Source of the DNA: an uncultured Eubacteriales bacterium | GTDB lineage: Bacteria > Bacillota > Clostridia > Oscillospirales > Acutalibacteraceae | Direction: 5' to 3' | DNA: 64,000 nucleotides | Assembly (NCBI GenBank): GCA_934394855.1 | Contig: CAKRRH010000001.1 | Span: 146,429 to 210,428 of the forward strand | Shown here: in pieces, positions 27,502-36,168 of the stretch | How the letters are laid out: each line of letters opens with the position of its first letter | How positions within the stretch are numbered: position 1 is the first letter of the stretch | Notes under the pieces: model-generated | Databases searched by the model: none | What the model was told of the DNA's origin: nothing | Seen by the model: the letters and a program-made list of their open reading frames with translations, nothing else | Position numbers and translations under genes: made by a program

Positions 27502-27543
27502 AAAGACCGCAAGCCTTGTGTAAAACATAAGTCTGCGGTCTTT
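27502..27543 (-). terminator. Intrinsic terminator after trpS
   Basis: A 10-bp stem (AAAGACCGCA, 27502-27511, with 27534-27543) with a 22-base loop is followed by TTTTT on the minus strand. Confidence 0.8.
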
Positions 27544-27565
27544 GATGTTAATGATATTTCATCAA

Positions 27566-28564
27566 TCAGATTGTAACATTCATTGCCGATTTGATTTTTT
27601 TAAGCTGTTCGTCGCCGATTTTGTTTGCCTTTTCGGTGCCAGAAACGATTATCTCACGAACCTCGTCGCGGTGAGCGTCATAATATGCACGCCTTTCACG
27701 AATCGGCGTCAAAATCTCATTAAGCTTTGCCGAAAGCAGCTTTTTGCACGCAACACAGCCGATTTTAGCATTTCTGCACATATCGCAAATGTTGTCATAT
27801 TCATCGGCGTTAAACGCTTTATGATATTTATTTACCATACATACCTCAGGGTGACCCGGGTCTTTTACCGCAATTCTGCTGGTGTCTGTGACAGCCGAGC
27901 GAATCTTTTTGTCAACCTCTTCCTGAGGGTCTGACAAATATATTGCATTGCCGAGGCTCTTGCCCATTTTTGCGTTGCCGTCAAGTCCCGCAAGTCGAGG
28001 TGTTTCCGAAAGCAACGCCTGAGGCACGGTGATTATCTCTTCGCCCTTGCCGTAAAGGTCGTTGAATCTGCGGGCAATTTTTCTCGCAAGCTCCATGTGA
28101 GGCAGCTGGTCGTCGCCGACAGGAACCAAGTCCGCATTGCAAAATGTGATGTCTGCGGTTTGAGAAACAGGATAACCCAAAAATCCGTAGGTCAGGTCGT
28201 CATAGCCATATTGCTTTGCTTCGGTTTTGATCGTCGGGTTATGACGAAGCGAATTAACCGACACAAACATTGAGTAAAAAACGGTAAGCTCTGCGATCGC
28301 CGAAACATTTGACTGCTGAACGAATGTGACATTTTCGGGATCAAGTCCGACCGAAAGATTGTCGATCGCTACCTGATAGATGCTGTCGTTGATGAGTTCG
28401 GGGTGCTCAAAATGAGTTGTGAGCGCCTGAACATCAGCCAGCAAAATGAATGTATCATATTTCGTTTGAAGCTTGACACGGTTTTGCAAGCTTCCGACAA
28501 AATGACCGAGATGAAGCTTTCCCGTTGTTCTGTCGCCTGTTAAAATACGCTTTTTGTTTTCCAT
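27566..28564 (-). CDS. trpS: Tryptophan--tRNA ligase
   Basis: The product has 332 residues, the usual class Ic length. The HIGH-equivalent is KLHLGHFVGSLQ and the KMSKS-equivalent is AKMGKSLGNAI. It charges tRNA-Trp. No T-box leader is present: the 15-bp gap to the upstream small gene holds only a ribosome site. It is probably read from the promoter at 28915-28943 together with that small gene. Confidence 0.97.
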   Translation of the reverse strand: MENKKRILTGDRTTGKLHLGHFVGSLQNRVKLQTKYDTFILLADVQALTTHFEHPELINDSIYQVAIDNLSVGLDPENVTFVQQSNVSAIAELTVFYSMFVSVNSLRHNPTIKTEAKQYGYDDLTYGFLGYPVSQTADITFCNADLVPVGDDQLPHMELARKIARRFNDLYGKGEEIITVPQALLSETPRLAGLDGNAKMGKSLGNAIYLSDPQEEVDKKIRSAVTDTSRIAVKDPGHPEVCMVNKYHKAFNADEYDNICDMCRNAKIGCVACKKLLSAKLNEILTPIRERRAYYDAHRDEVREIIVSGTEKANKIGDEQLKKIKSAMNVTI

Positions 28565-28579
28565 TGATACCGCCCTCTT

Positions 28580-28864
28580 TTATTTCTCGCCAAGCGCTCG
28601 TTTGAGCCAAACCGAACCGATGTCCATTGCCTCATAGAGTCCGTTTTTCTCACTGCTTTTGGTAATTCGTTTTTTCTCGTCAAGCGAAGTGTCCGTCAAC
28701 ATGAGCTCAACCGCAACCTTTGTTGCAGTTTTAATGTCGCCCTTTTTCTCCGCACTCTTAACGGTCAGACGAACAACATATTTATCGGACATATTTCCGT
28801 AATAAAGAACATCTTTACAGCGAACCAGCGGTATTCCTTTATATTTAAGAAACTCCTGCGCCAT
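28580..28864 (-). CDS. Small conserved-looking protein of unknown function
   Basis: The product has 94 residues, starting MAQEFLKYKGIPLVRCKDV. It has a predicted alternating strand pattern in the first half (LYYGNMSDKYVVRLTVKSAE) and a helical basic C-terminus. I do not recognise the family. The start at 28864 has AAAGG nine bases upstream; a longer frame reaching 28924 runs through the promoter -10 and has no ribosome site. The gene lies between a metal ATPase and trpS and shares its promoter with trpS. Confidence 0.65.
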   Translation of the reverse strand: MAQEFLKYKGIPLVRCKDVLYYGNMSDKYVVRLTVKSAEKKGDIKTATKVAVELMLTDTSLDEKKRITKSSEKNGLYEAMDIGSVWLKRALGEK

Positions 28865-28914
28865 ATATCTCAACCTTTCTTTAAGCATGATTTCATTCAA
28901 ACTATTATTGAATA

Positions 28915-28943
28915 AGTATATCACAAATATACGACGCTGTAAA
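28915..28943 (-). promoter_or_regulatory. Promoter of the small gene and trpS
   Basis: On the minus strand TTTACA (28938-28943) and TATACT (28915-28920) are 17 bases apart, just past the ATPase stop codon. Confidence 0.65.
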
Positions 28944-28948
28944 GTAAT

Positions 28949-31273
28949 TTATTTTATTTTGAGCAATCTCATTGCATTAAGCACGGCAATGAGTGCTACT
29001 CCGACATCTGCAAACACAGCCGCCCACATTGTTGCAACGCCGACTGCCGCCAAAATCAAAATCAAAAGCTTAACACCGAGTGCAAAAACAATGTTTTCCA
29101 TGACGATTACTCTTGTATGATGCGCCAAGCGCTTTGCTTTGTAGAGCAATGACGGCTTGTCATTCATCAGAACAATATCCGCCGCTTCGATTGCGCTGTC
29201 AGAACCTGCCTGACCCATTGCAACCGAAATGTCGGCGCTCGCAAGTACCGGAGCGTCATTCATTCCGTCACCGACAAACACGGTAGTATAATCGTTTTTA
29301 TATTTCTCGACATATTCAACCTTATCCTGCGGCAAAAGTCCTGCATGATAGTCGATTCCGAGCGTGTTTGCGACCGATTTGGCGGCATTTTCATTGTCGC
29401 CCGTGAGCATTGCGATTTTTGAAATTCCGACCGTTTTAAGGTTGTCGATTGTTTGTTTTGCGTCAGTCTTAATATCGTCTGCAAGGCATATCGTGCCGAT
29501 ATATTTTGAATCGACAGCAACATGAACTACTGCGCAATCATAGCTCTTGACTTCGATTCCGAGTTCTTTCATCATCTTGTCTGAGCCCGCTGTGATCGTC
29601 TTTTGGTCATAAACTGCGGTTACGCCAAATGCGGATTTTTCGTTATATGAAGTGATTTTTGATTTATCAAACGCTGTGCTGTTTGCCGAAACGATTGATT
29701 TTGCAATCGGGTGAGTTGACGAGCTTTCGGCGATTGCCGCATATTTCAGCACATCTTCGTTTGAAACGCCGTTTACCGAATCAATCGAAGCTACGACAAA
29801 TTTGCCTGTTGTCAGAGTTCCTGTTTTATCGAACAATACTGCATTTGCTTTCTCAAGTGCCTCAAGATAGTTACCGCCTTTTATCAAAATGCCCTGTTTT
29901 GCGCCGGCGCCGATTGCCGAAAAATAGCTCAGCGGAATTGAGAGCACCAAAGCGCAGGGGCATGATACTACGAGGAAGGTCAGCGCACGGTAGATCCATG
30001 TTGTCCATTCGGCAGTAATAAGTCCGCCGATGATTGCGACAAGAAGTGCCGAGCCGCATACAGCCGGGGTATATATTCTTGCGAATTTTGTGATGAAGTT
30101 TTCCGATTTTGCCTTTTTCTCACTTGAGTTTTCAACAAGCTCCAAGATTTTGCTTACCGTGGATTCGCCAAACGGCTTTGTTACCTTGATTGTAAGCACG
30201 CCTGTCTTGTTGATAAAGCCCGACAAGATCTCATCATCAACCGCAGCTTCACGAAGCACCGATTCGCCTGTGATTGCCGATGTATCGAGCATACTCTCAC
30301 CGCTGATAACCACGCCGTCAAGCGGAACCTTTTCGCCCGGAATGACCTTGATTATATCGCCGACATTAACATCGTCGGGCGACAAGGTGGTTTCAACTCC
30401 GTCTTTTACGAGCACCGCTTTATCAGGGCGAATGTCCATCAGCGAGCTGATTGATTTGCGGGAACGGCGAACGGCATAATCCTGGCAAAATTCGCCGATC
30501 TGATAGAACACGACAACCGCAAACGCTTCGGGAATTTCACCTGTTAAAAGTGCGCCGAGAGAGGCAACGAACATCAGGAAGTTTTCGTCAAATATATCAA
30601 AGCCTTTCAGCTTTTTGATTACATTCAGAATAATCTCATGCGCTACCAAAATGTAGCCGGCATATACCATTATATAGAACAAAACCGTCGGGATTCCGGG
30701 GATATAGGTCAAGCCGAACAACGCAAGACCGACTACCGTTAAAATGATGTCTTTTACCGAAATGCCCTCGTCATCGTCGTCGTCATGTGAGTGCGAATGA
30801 AAATTAGCCTTTTTCTCGACCTGCTCGATTTTAACATCGGGCTCGGTGGTCAGCACAACATCAAAGCATTTCTTCTCAAGTGTGTTGACATCGCCCTCAT
30901 ACTTGACCGTCATGGTTTTCGTCGGGAAGTTTATGCTTGCCGATTCAATTCCGTCAAGTGCACATACCTTGTCGGCGATCTTCTGTGCGCAGTGAGCGCA
31001 ATCAAGACCGTTGAGGATATATTTCTTCTCAACAGCACCCTGTTCCTTTGCATCTTTATCTACGATTTTAACATCGGGCTCGGTGGTCAGCACAACATCA
31101 AAGCATTTCTTCTCAAGTGTGTTGACATCGCCCTCATACTTGACCGTCATGGTTTTCGTCGGGAAGTTTACGCTTGCCGATTCGATTCCGTCAAGTGCAC
31201 ATACCTTGTCGGCGATTTTCTGTGCGCAGTGAGCGCAGTCAAGCCCGTTGAGGATATATTTTTTCTCAGTCAT
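28949..31273 (-). CDS. Heavy-metal P1B-type ATPase with duplicated HMA domain (Zn/Cd/Pb type)
   Basis: The product has 774 residues. Two near-identical HMA domains occupy residues 3-70 and 82-149, each with the metal site GLDCAHCA. A linker FHSHSHDDDDDE at 158-169 could bind more metal. The transport core has TGES, the CPC motif at 438-440 (VVSCPCALVL), the phosphorylated aspartate in DKTGTLTTG (about 482), the SSTHP histidine-proline, and GDGMNDAP. CPC plus the SmtB/CadC-type repressor upstream point to Zn(II)/Cd(II)/Pb(II) export rather than copper. It follows the repressor by about 20 bp in one operon. Confidence 0.93.
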   Translation of the reverse strand: MTEKKYILNGLDCAHCAQKIADKVCALDGIESASVNFPTKTMTVKYEGDVNTLEKKCFDVVLTTEPDVKIVDKDAKEQGAVEKKYILNGLDCAHCAQKIADKVCALDGIESASINFPTKTMTVKYEGDVNTLEKKCFDVVLTTEPDVKIEQVEKKANFHSHSHDDDDDEGISVKDIILTVVGLALFGLTYIPGIPTVLFYIMVYAGYILVAHEIILNVIKKLKGFDIFDENFLMFVASLGALLTGEIPEAFAVVVFYQIGEFCQDYAVRRSRKSISSLMDIRPDKAVLVKDGVETTLSPDDVNVGDIIKVIPGEKVPLDGVVISGESMLDTSAITGESVLREAAVDDEILSGFINKTGVLTIKVTKPFGESTVSKILELVENSSEKKAKSENFITKFARIYTPAVCGSALLVAIIGGLITAEWTTWIYRALTFLVVSCPCALVLSIPLSYFSAIGAGAKQGILIKGGNYLEALEKANAVLFDKTGTLTTGKFVVASIDSVNGVSNEDVLKYAAIAESSSTHPIAKSIVSANSTAFDKSKITSYNEKSAFGVTAVYDQKTITAGSDKMMKELGIEVKSYDCAVVHVAVDSKYIGTICLADDIKTDAKQTIDNLKTVGISKIAMLTGDNENAAKSVANTLGIDYHAGLLPQDKVEYVEKYKNDYTTVFVGDGMNDAPVLASADISVAMGQAGSDSAIEAADIVLMNDKPSLLYKAKRLAHHTRVIVMENIVFALGVKLLILILAAVGVATMWAAVFADVGVALIAVLNAMRLLKIK
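30827..31030 (-). repeat. HMA domain repeat, second copy
   Basis: This 204-bp stretch codes for residues 82-149 of the ATPase. It differs from the copy at 31064-31267 at about six positions, one of them amino-acid changing (Val to Ile). The period is 237 bp. Confidence 0.9.
31064..31267 (-). repeat. HMA domain repeat, first copy
   Basis: This 204-bp stretch codes for residues 3-70 of the ATPase and is about 97 percent identical at the base level to 30827-31030. The similarity points to a recent duplication or gene conversion. Confidence 0.9.
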
Positions 31274-31292
31274 TTTGTAATCACCTCAAAAA

Positions 31293-31661
31293 TTATTCAT
31301 TAACATGGTCAAGTCCCTGTGACATTATCTTTGCAACGTGTCCGTCAGACAAGGAATAATAGACCGACTTGCCATCCTTGCGAAATCGCACAAGCTTTGC
31401 GGTTTTAAGAATTCTCAGCTGGTGTGAAATCGATGATTTTGTCATGTTGAGCAGGCTTGCAATGTCGCAAACGCACATCTCATGAACCGACAGCGCCGAC
31501 AAAATTCTGATTCGGGTCGAATCGCCGAACACCTTGAACAGCTCCGCCAAATCATACATTGTATCTTCGCTCGGAAGGTTTTCCTCAACCTCGCAGACAA
31601 TGTCATGATGAATTACATTGCAGTCGCAGCGATCGTCGTTTATCAGATTATATTCAGTCAT
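31293..31661 (-). CDS. ArsR/SmtB family metal-sensing repressor
   Basis: The product has 122 residues with a winged helix (recognition segment KSSISHQLRILKTAKLV). Two metal sites of this family seem present together. The alpha3N site has Cys12, Cys14, Cys23 in the N-terminal arm and Cys63/Cys65 in HEMCVCDIA. The alpha5 site has Asp106, His108, His119 and Glu122, with the DxH...HxxE spacing of SmtB. Metal binding should release it from the operator at 31692-31711, which sits at the start of its own transcript. It controls the ATPase gene downstream. Confidence 0.92.
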   Translation of the reverse strand: MTEYNLINDDRCDCNVIHHDIVCEVEENLPSEDTMYDLAELFKVFGDSTRIRILSALSVHEMCVCDIASLLNMTKSSISHQLRILKTAKLVRFRKDGKSVYYSLSDGHVAKIMSQGLDHVNE

Positions 31662-31691
31662 GTTTCAGACCTCCTTAATAAATCGAATAAC

Positions 31692-31711
31692 AGTTGAACA
31701 TTTATTCAACT
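31692..31711. promoter_or_regulatory. Likely operator of the ArsR/SmtB repressor
   Basis: The 20-bp perfect dyad AGTTGAA-CATTTA-TTCAACT closely resembles the SmtB/CadC operator family (TGAA...TTCA). It overlaps the expected transcription start of the repressor-ATPase operon. Confidence 0.75.
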
Positions 31712-31717
31712 ATCGTT

Positions 31718-31746
31718 ATTATATACTCCCTATTTCACAATGTCAA
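31718..31746 (-). promoter_or_regulatory. Promoter of repressor-ATPase operon
   Basis: On the minus strand TTGACA (31741-31746) and TATAAT (31718-31723) are 17 bases apart, immediately upstream of the operator. Confidence 0.85.
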
Positions 31747-31819
31747 TGTTTTTTTAAAAATTATTTCATTTTTTTGCAAAATCATGGTACAATAACAAAA
31801 CAAAGGCGGTGGCGTGCAT

Positions 31820-32143
31820 ATGAACGAGCTTTATCTTAAAATTTACGAAGCGGTAAGAATGATTCCGAAAGGAAAGGTCACGACATACGGTATGATCGGC
31901 GAGCTTGTCGGCAACAAAAAACTTGCCCGTGTTGTGGGTAATGCGCTTCATCAAAACCCGGACGGAGACTACACTCCATGCTATCGTGTTTTGAACTCAA
32001 AAGGAGAGCTTGCCGACAAATTTGTATTCGGAGGTGCGGATGTTCAGCGGCGGCGGCTCCAAAATGACGGAATTGAGGTCAAGAACGGCAGGGTGGATTT
32101 ATCAGTCTACGGCTGGTTCCCCGATATTCCTGAAAACGGTTGA
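31820..32143 (+). CDS. MGMT family DNA-binding-domain protein
   Basis: The product has 107 residues and corresponds to the C-terminal DNA-binding and active-site domain of O6-alkylguanine-DNA alkyltransferase. It has VTTYGMIGELVGNKKLARVVGNAL and the active-site motif PCYRVLNSKGEL. The cysteine of the classical PCHR is kept, but histidine is replaced by tyrosine, and the N-terminal domain is missing. It may be a minimal alkyltransferase or, like ATL proteins, a damage-recognition protein for excision repair. I prefer the ATG at 31820 over a GTG six bases earlier because of the spacing to AGGCGGT. Confidence 0.85.
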   Translation: MNELYLKIYEAVRMIPKGKVTTYGMIGELVGNKKLARVVGNALHQNPDGDYTPCYRVLNSKGELADKFVFGGADVQRRRLQNDGIEVKNGRVDLSVYGWFPDIPENG

Positions 32144-32168
32144 TTTTTTTAGTCTGAGTTGCTATAAT
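32140..32168 (+). promoter_or_regulatory. Promoter of the small coiled-coil protein gene
   Basis: TTGATT (32140-32145) and TATAAT (32163-32168) are 17 bases apart. The -35 overlaps the end of the preceding gene. Confidence 0.6.
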
Positions 32169-32206
32169 TATACTATATTTTAATTTAAACTAAGAGGGAT
32201 AATGAT

Positions 32207-32512
32207 ATGTATAAAAAAACTGCCACTAAAATCAGAACGATTGCTCTAAGCGTTGCGGCAATCTGCTTAATATTATGTGCTTTGCTTTGGTGGCAAGGCT
32301 CAAGGGTCAAAAAAATCACCGATGATGAAAAGATCAGCTATTCAAAGCAGGTTCAGAGCAACAATGAAATCATTTCATCGCAAAAGGGTCAGCTTGAACA
32401 GTTAGAAGGCACAATTAAGGCAAATGCCGAACAGCAAACTCAGCTTAAAAATCAGATCGACGAGGTTCAGTCAAAAATCGACGCAATCACCACAAAGGCA
32501 AAAAACAGTTGA
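32207..32512 (+). CDS. Small membrane-anchored coiled-coil protein
   Basis: The product has 101 residues. A basic start (MYKKTATKIR) leads to one membrane span at about 11-29 (ALSVAAICLILCALLWWQG). Residues 40-95 are rich in Q, E and K with heptad-like spacing (NNEIISSQKGQLEQLEGTI), predicting a coiled coil outside the membrane. The layout recalls FtsL/DivIC-like or septum proteins, but no specific match can be made. AGAGGG precedes the ATG. Confidence 0.7.
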   Translation: MYKKTATKIRTIALSVAAICLILCALLWWQGSRVKKITDDEKISYSKQVQSNNEIISSQKGQLEQLEGTIKANAEQQTQLKNQIDEVQSKIDAITTKAKNS

Positions 32513-32579
32513 TTAATCATACGGTTTATGTTAGTATAATAGTTAATGTTTTAATAAATTAACGGAGAGTGAAACAAAT

Positions 32580-33455
32580 ATGGCACAGAAAATCGTTATT
32601 TCCTGCGACAGCACAGCGGACCTTTCGCTTGATTTGCTTAAAAGCCGTGACATCAAGAGCGTTCCGCTGTCAATCGTTCGCGGAGATGAAACTCTGCTTG
32701 ACGGTGTTGACATTCATCAGCAGGACATTTTTGAATATAAGAAAAAAACAGGCACATTGTTAAAAACCTGTGCGCCGAACATTGCGGAATGTGAAACTGT
32801 TATCAAAAGCTACAAAGAGGAATATGGCGAAGACGCCGCTGTAATTCATTTTGACATCAGCAGCGATATGTCCTCTACATACAGCAACTTTGTAACAGTA
32901 AGCCAAGATTATGACGATGTATATATCGTTGACAGCCGCAACCTTTCAACAGGAATCGGACTTCTTGTGTTAAGAGCCGCCGATCTTCGTGACAAGGGCC
33001 TTTCGGCTAAAGAGATCTATGACGACATAATCGCAGCAACAAAGCGTGTTGACTCATCGTTCGTAATCGATACGCTCGAATTTCTCCACAAAGGCGGCAG
33101 ATGCTCGGGTGTTGCGGCGCTCGGCGCAAACCTTTTGAAATTAAAACCCCGAATCGAAGTCAGAAACGGACTCATGGGCGTTGCAAAAAAATATCGCGGC
33201 AATGTTTTTGATATATTCCCGAATTATGTCAAGGATATGCTTCATGACCCCGACGACATTGAGCTTGACCGTGTGTTCATAACTCATACCTGCGACGAGG
33301 ACCGTGAAGATGATGTTAAAAAGATTGTCGAGCTTGTAAAAGAGCTTGTTCCGTTCGCTGAAGTTCTCGAAACCCGTGCGGGCTGCTCGGTCAGCGTTCA
33401 TTGCGGACCGAATACTCTCGGCGTTCTGTTCATCAGAAAATCGGAAGTAAAATAA
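32580..33455 (+). CDS. DegV family fatty-acid-binding protein
   Basis: The product has 291 residues. The start IVISCDSTADLSLDL carries the DegV N-terminal motif. IHFDISSDMSSTYSN and VIDTLEFLHKGGRCSGVAALG are hallmark blocks, and the C-terminus is HCGPNTLGVLF. DegV/FakB proteins bind a fatty acid that the FakA kinase phosphorylates for phospholipid synthesis; no fakA is in this window. A GGAG ribosome site lies about 12 bases before the ATG. It ends at a bidirectional terminator. Confidence 0.94.
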   Translation: MAQKIVISCDSTADLSLDLLKSRDIKSVPLSIVRGDETLLDGVDIHQQDIFEYKKKTGTLLKTCAPNIAECETVIKSYKEEYGEDAAVIHFDISSDMSSTYSNFVTVSQDYDDVYIVDSRNLSTGIGLLVLRAADLRDKGLSAKEIYDDIIAATKRVDSSFVIDTLEFLHKGGRCSGVAALGANLLKLKPRIEVRNGLMGVAKKYRGNVFDIFPNYVKDMLHDPDDIELDRVFITHTCDEDREDDVKKIVELVKELVPFAEVLETRAGCSVSVHCGPNTLGVLFIRKSEVK

Positions 33456-33474
33456 GAATATCATCAAATAAACA

Positions 33475-33510
33475 AAAAACGCTTTTGGGATTACTCTCAA
33501 AAGCGTTTTT
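33475..33510. terminator. Bidirectional terminator after degV-like gene
   Basis: A perfect 13-bp stem (AAAAACGCTTTTG, 33475-33487 with 33498-33510) with a 10-base loop has T-rich and A-rich flanks, between convergent genes. Confidence 0.9.
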
Positions 33511-33531
33511 AATTATGTATCGATTTATCGG

Positions 33532-34230
33532 TTATTTAAGGATTTTGAATCCGCCGATAAGCGGCAATTCTTTTGCTTTGCCGGTGCATGAATTAACGAT
33601 TCCGAGAATCATCAGCACAACAAAGAAAAGATTTCCGATTCCGAGAAGCGCCGATATGATGCCGACAACACCCAAAAGTGCCGGTGCAAGCAATCCGATT
33701 GCGGTAAAAATCGCTGTAACAATTCCGGCTGCTACACCATAAATCGCCCATACAATGAACAGGACGAGGCCCTGATTTGTATGGAAACGGGCATATTTTG
33801 AGTCAGGTCTTGCAATCAGCGGAACAAGGAACAAAATTCCGAGATATGCAAAAAGCGAAATGACCTTGTTATCCTCAATATCTTTCATGTCAAACTGACT
33901 TGTTGTATCGGCTGTGTCGGTAAATTTGTCAAACGCCTGCTGAGCGCTGTTTTGCGCATTTTGTCCGTTCGGCTGCTGTGCTTCATATTGAGGTGCGCCA
34001 TACTGCGCATTATATTGTCCGTTTGACTGCGGCTGATATTGCTGCTGTGTGTTATATTGAGCATTATTCTGCTGTGTGTTCGCCTGATAGGTATTATTTT
34101 GTTCCGGCGGTGTTTGTGTATTTTGCTGTGCGTTTGCCGATTGAGCTGTGTTATCAACCGCCGCTCCGCAATTTGGGCAAAAAGACGCGCCCTCAACTAT
34201 TTCTTTTCCGCAATTATTGCAAAATGGCAT
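33532..34230 (-). CDS. Zinc-ribbon membrane protein with Q/N-rich linker
   Basis: The product has 232 residues. An N-terminal zinc ribbon (CNNCGKEI and CPNCGAAV) is followed by about 75 residues made mainly of Gln, Asn, Tyr and Ala (35-105), then a DUF4870-like membrane domain with three to four helices (AYLGILFLVPLIARPDSKYARFH). The linker is low complexity, and function is unknown. AGGAGG precedes the ATG. A small hairpin (GAGTT...AACTC) lies in the leader just before the ribosome site. Confidence 0.8.
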   Translation of the reverse strand: MPFCNNCGKEIVEGASFCPNCGAAVDNTAQSANAQQNTQTPPEQNNTYQANTQQNNAQYNTQQQYQPQSNGQYNAQYGAPQYEAQQPNGQNAQNSAQQAFDKFTDTADTTSQFDMKDIEDNKVISLFAYLGILFLVPLIARPDSKYARFHTNQGLVLFIVWAIYGVAAGIVTAIFTAIGLLAPALLGVVGIISALLGIGNLFFVVLMILGIVNSCTGKAKELPLIGGFKILK

Positions 34231-34293
34231 AATATGATTCCTCCTAAACTTGAGTTAAAAATCAACTCATAAATTATATAGATTTTCTCACAA

Positions 34294-34316
34294 AAACGCT
34301 ATTTTGTCAAGCGTTT
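34294..34316 (-). terminator. Intrinsic terminator after the ABC exporter operon
   Basis: On the minus strand AAACGCT (34310-34316) pairs with AGCGTTT (34294-34300), followed by a T run. The stem is short (7 bp) but placed correctly after the second ABC gene. Confidence 0.65.
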
Positions 34317-34338
34317 ATGTTGTTTTGCGGCAATAAAA

Positions 34339-36168
34339 CTAAACGGTATATTTATCCGCCTGCGCGTGCCACATCTCGGCATATTTGCCGCCGCTTTTCA
34401 GCAATTCGTCATGTGACCCTTTCTCGACGATTCTTCCCTGCTCGAGCATATAGATCTTATCCGCTCCTCTTGTGGTAGAAAGACGGTGAGAGATGAAAAT
34501 TACCGTGCAATCGGCGGCGGCTGTGAGCAAATATTTGTTGAAATTATATTCCGCAATCGGGTCAAGTGCACTCGACGGTTCATCAAGAATTATCAGACTT
34601 GCGTTCTTGTAAAATGATCGTGCGATTGCGATTTTTTGGTTCTCACCGCCCGAAAGATTAACGCCGTCATCATCAAATTCTTTGGTAAGCTCGGTGTTGA
34701 TTCCGTCTTTCATCTTTTTAAGCCTGTTCTCAAATCCGCTCGCTTTAAGTGAATTTTCAACCAAATTGTCCGCAACATTTTCAGCCGGACCCATTACGAC
34801 ATTTTCCTTGACCGACGCCGCATAAATGTTGAAATCCTGAAAAATTACGCCGATGTTGTGACGATATTGCTCAACATCATAATCCCGAATGTCAACATCG
34901 TCCATTTTGATCGTGCCGCCTGTCGGGTCATACAGCCGCATAATAAGCTTGATCAGCGTTGTTTTGCCCGCTCCGTTGTAGCCGACAAGCGCAATCTTTT
35001 CCTTTGGCTTGATTTCAAGCGATATATCATGCAAAATGTCGCCGTCCTTATCATTATATCGGAACGACAGGTTTTTAATGCTGAGCGAACAGGGTTTATT
35101 TTCAACAGGCAGACTCTTTTCCGATTTAATCTTCGTTTCGGTCTTTAAAAAGTCCTTGATTTTGTCAAAATACATACAACATTCGGCTGAGGACGCAAAT
35201 CTTACAACCATGCTGTTGAAATCCCTGCGCAAACGGTACATTGAGTTGAACATGACGATTACGGTGGAATAGGAAATTACATGAAGCACGCTTGCCTGGA
35301 ACACAAGAATCAAAAGCGTTGCAATATCAAGCAGGACAGACTGCAAAAACATACTCAAAAGGCTGAGCTTTACAATCTTTTTATCATGAAATTTCAGCAC
35401 ATCAACCAGTCCGTCAAACGACTTGTCATATACCTTGAACGCTTCCCCTTTAATGTCGGGGTTAAGCCTTACTTCCTTTGCATAATCCTGCAAATAGAAC
35501 AGCCGCTTGGTATAATCCGCTTTTCGGTAAAAGGGGCGTGCGGTTGTGAATTTGCTGTAATACCAGTTATTTCGCTTCAATACGAAAAACATATTTACAA
35601 CCGTTGCCGCCATTACGGCGATGAATGCGACCGGGCTTTCGGCAACGAAAAATACACCTGTTGTGACGATTCCGCCGATTGACGATGAGAGCGTTTGAAC
35701 AAGGTTAAAGGTACGCTCGACAATCTCATCGACCTTTTCGACATTCATTACAAAATCATTGTAATATTCGGGGTTGTCAAACTGTTCAAGATCAACCGAC
35801 CTTGCCTTGTAAAAAAGTTGATTTTTAAGCGCCGTTTTGGCTTTGAGCCGTGCTTTCGGATTTAGCCAATGCCAAACGGCTGAACCGAGAATGCTGGTCA
35901 GGGCGATTACCAAAAATATTGCCCCGACCGCAATCAGCGTGTTTTCAAACGGTCGTTTATATTCGACGCATTCGAGCACATAGTTGATAAGCCATGTATG
36001 CTCGAAAAATATCAGCACCGAATTTCGGAAGGATTCAAGCGCAAATAATATGACTGCGCCGGGACTTGCCTTAAAAATCAGCTTCATCATCTGAAAATTG
36101 CTCACAAGCAATGATTTTGCGCTGATTTTCGGTCTGAAAGTAGGTTTGATTTTAGCGCTGTCAGCCAA
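34339..36168 (-). CDS. ABC exporter half-transporter (second of pair)
   Basis: About 609 residues: an exporter-type membrane domain with six helices, then an ATPase domain. Walker A is GYNGAGKTTL, the signature is LSGGENQKIAIAR, Walker B is LIILDEPSSALDP, and the switch histidine is in FISHRLS. The catalytic glutamate is intact. It overlaps the first half-transporter gene, and the TTG at 36168 has AAAGGGG nine bases upstream. The pair is most likely a heterodimeric exporter of drugs, peptides or lipids, BmrCD/LmrCD-like in layout though not closely so in sequence as far as I can tell. Confidence 0.9.
   Translation of the reverse strand: MADSAKIKPTFRPKISAKSLLVSNFQMMKLIFKASPGAVILFALESFRNSVLIFFEHTWLINYVLECVEYKRPFENTLIAVGAIFLVIALTSILGSAVWHWLNPKARLKAKTALKNQLFYKARSVDLEQFDNPEYYNDFVMNVEKVDEIVERTFNLVQTLSSSIGGIVTTGVFFVAESPVAFIAVMAATVVNMFFVLKRNNWYYSKFTTARPFYRKADYTKRLFYLQDYAKEVRLNPDIKGEAFKVYDKSFDGLVDVLKFHDKKIVKLSLLSMFLQSVLLDIATLLILVFQASVLHVISYSTVIVMFNSMYRLRRDFNSMVVRFASSAECCMYFDKIKDFLKTETKIKSEKSLPVENKPCSLSIKNLSFRYNDKDGDILHDISLEIKPKEKIALVGYNGAGKTTLIKLIMRLYDPTGGTIKMDDVDIRDYDVEQYRHNIGVIFQDFNIYAASVKENVVMGPAENVADNLVENSLKASGFENRLKKMKDGINTELTKEFDDDGVNLSGGENQKIAIARSFYKNASLIILDEPSSALDPIAEYNFNKYLLTAAADCTVIFISHRLSTTRGADKIYMLEQGRIVEKGSHDELLKSGGKYAEMWHAQADKYTV

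Noticed and set aside
28565..28943. T-box leader before trpS
   Set aside because: The region is filled by a small gene and a plain promoter; there is no T-box consensus or specifier structure.
34302..34317. TTGACA as -35 of the zinc-ribbon membrane protein gene at 33532
   Set aside because: It lies in the loop of the ABC operon terminator, and the nearest TATAAT is about 26 bases away, so the spacing is wrong.
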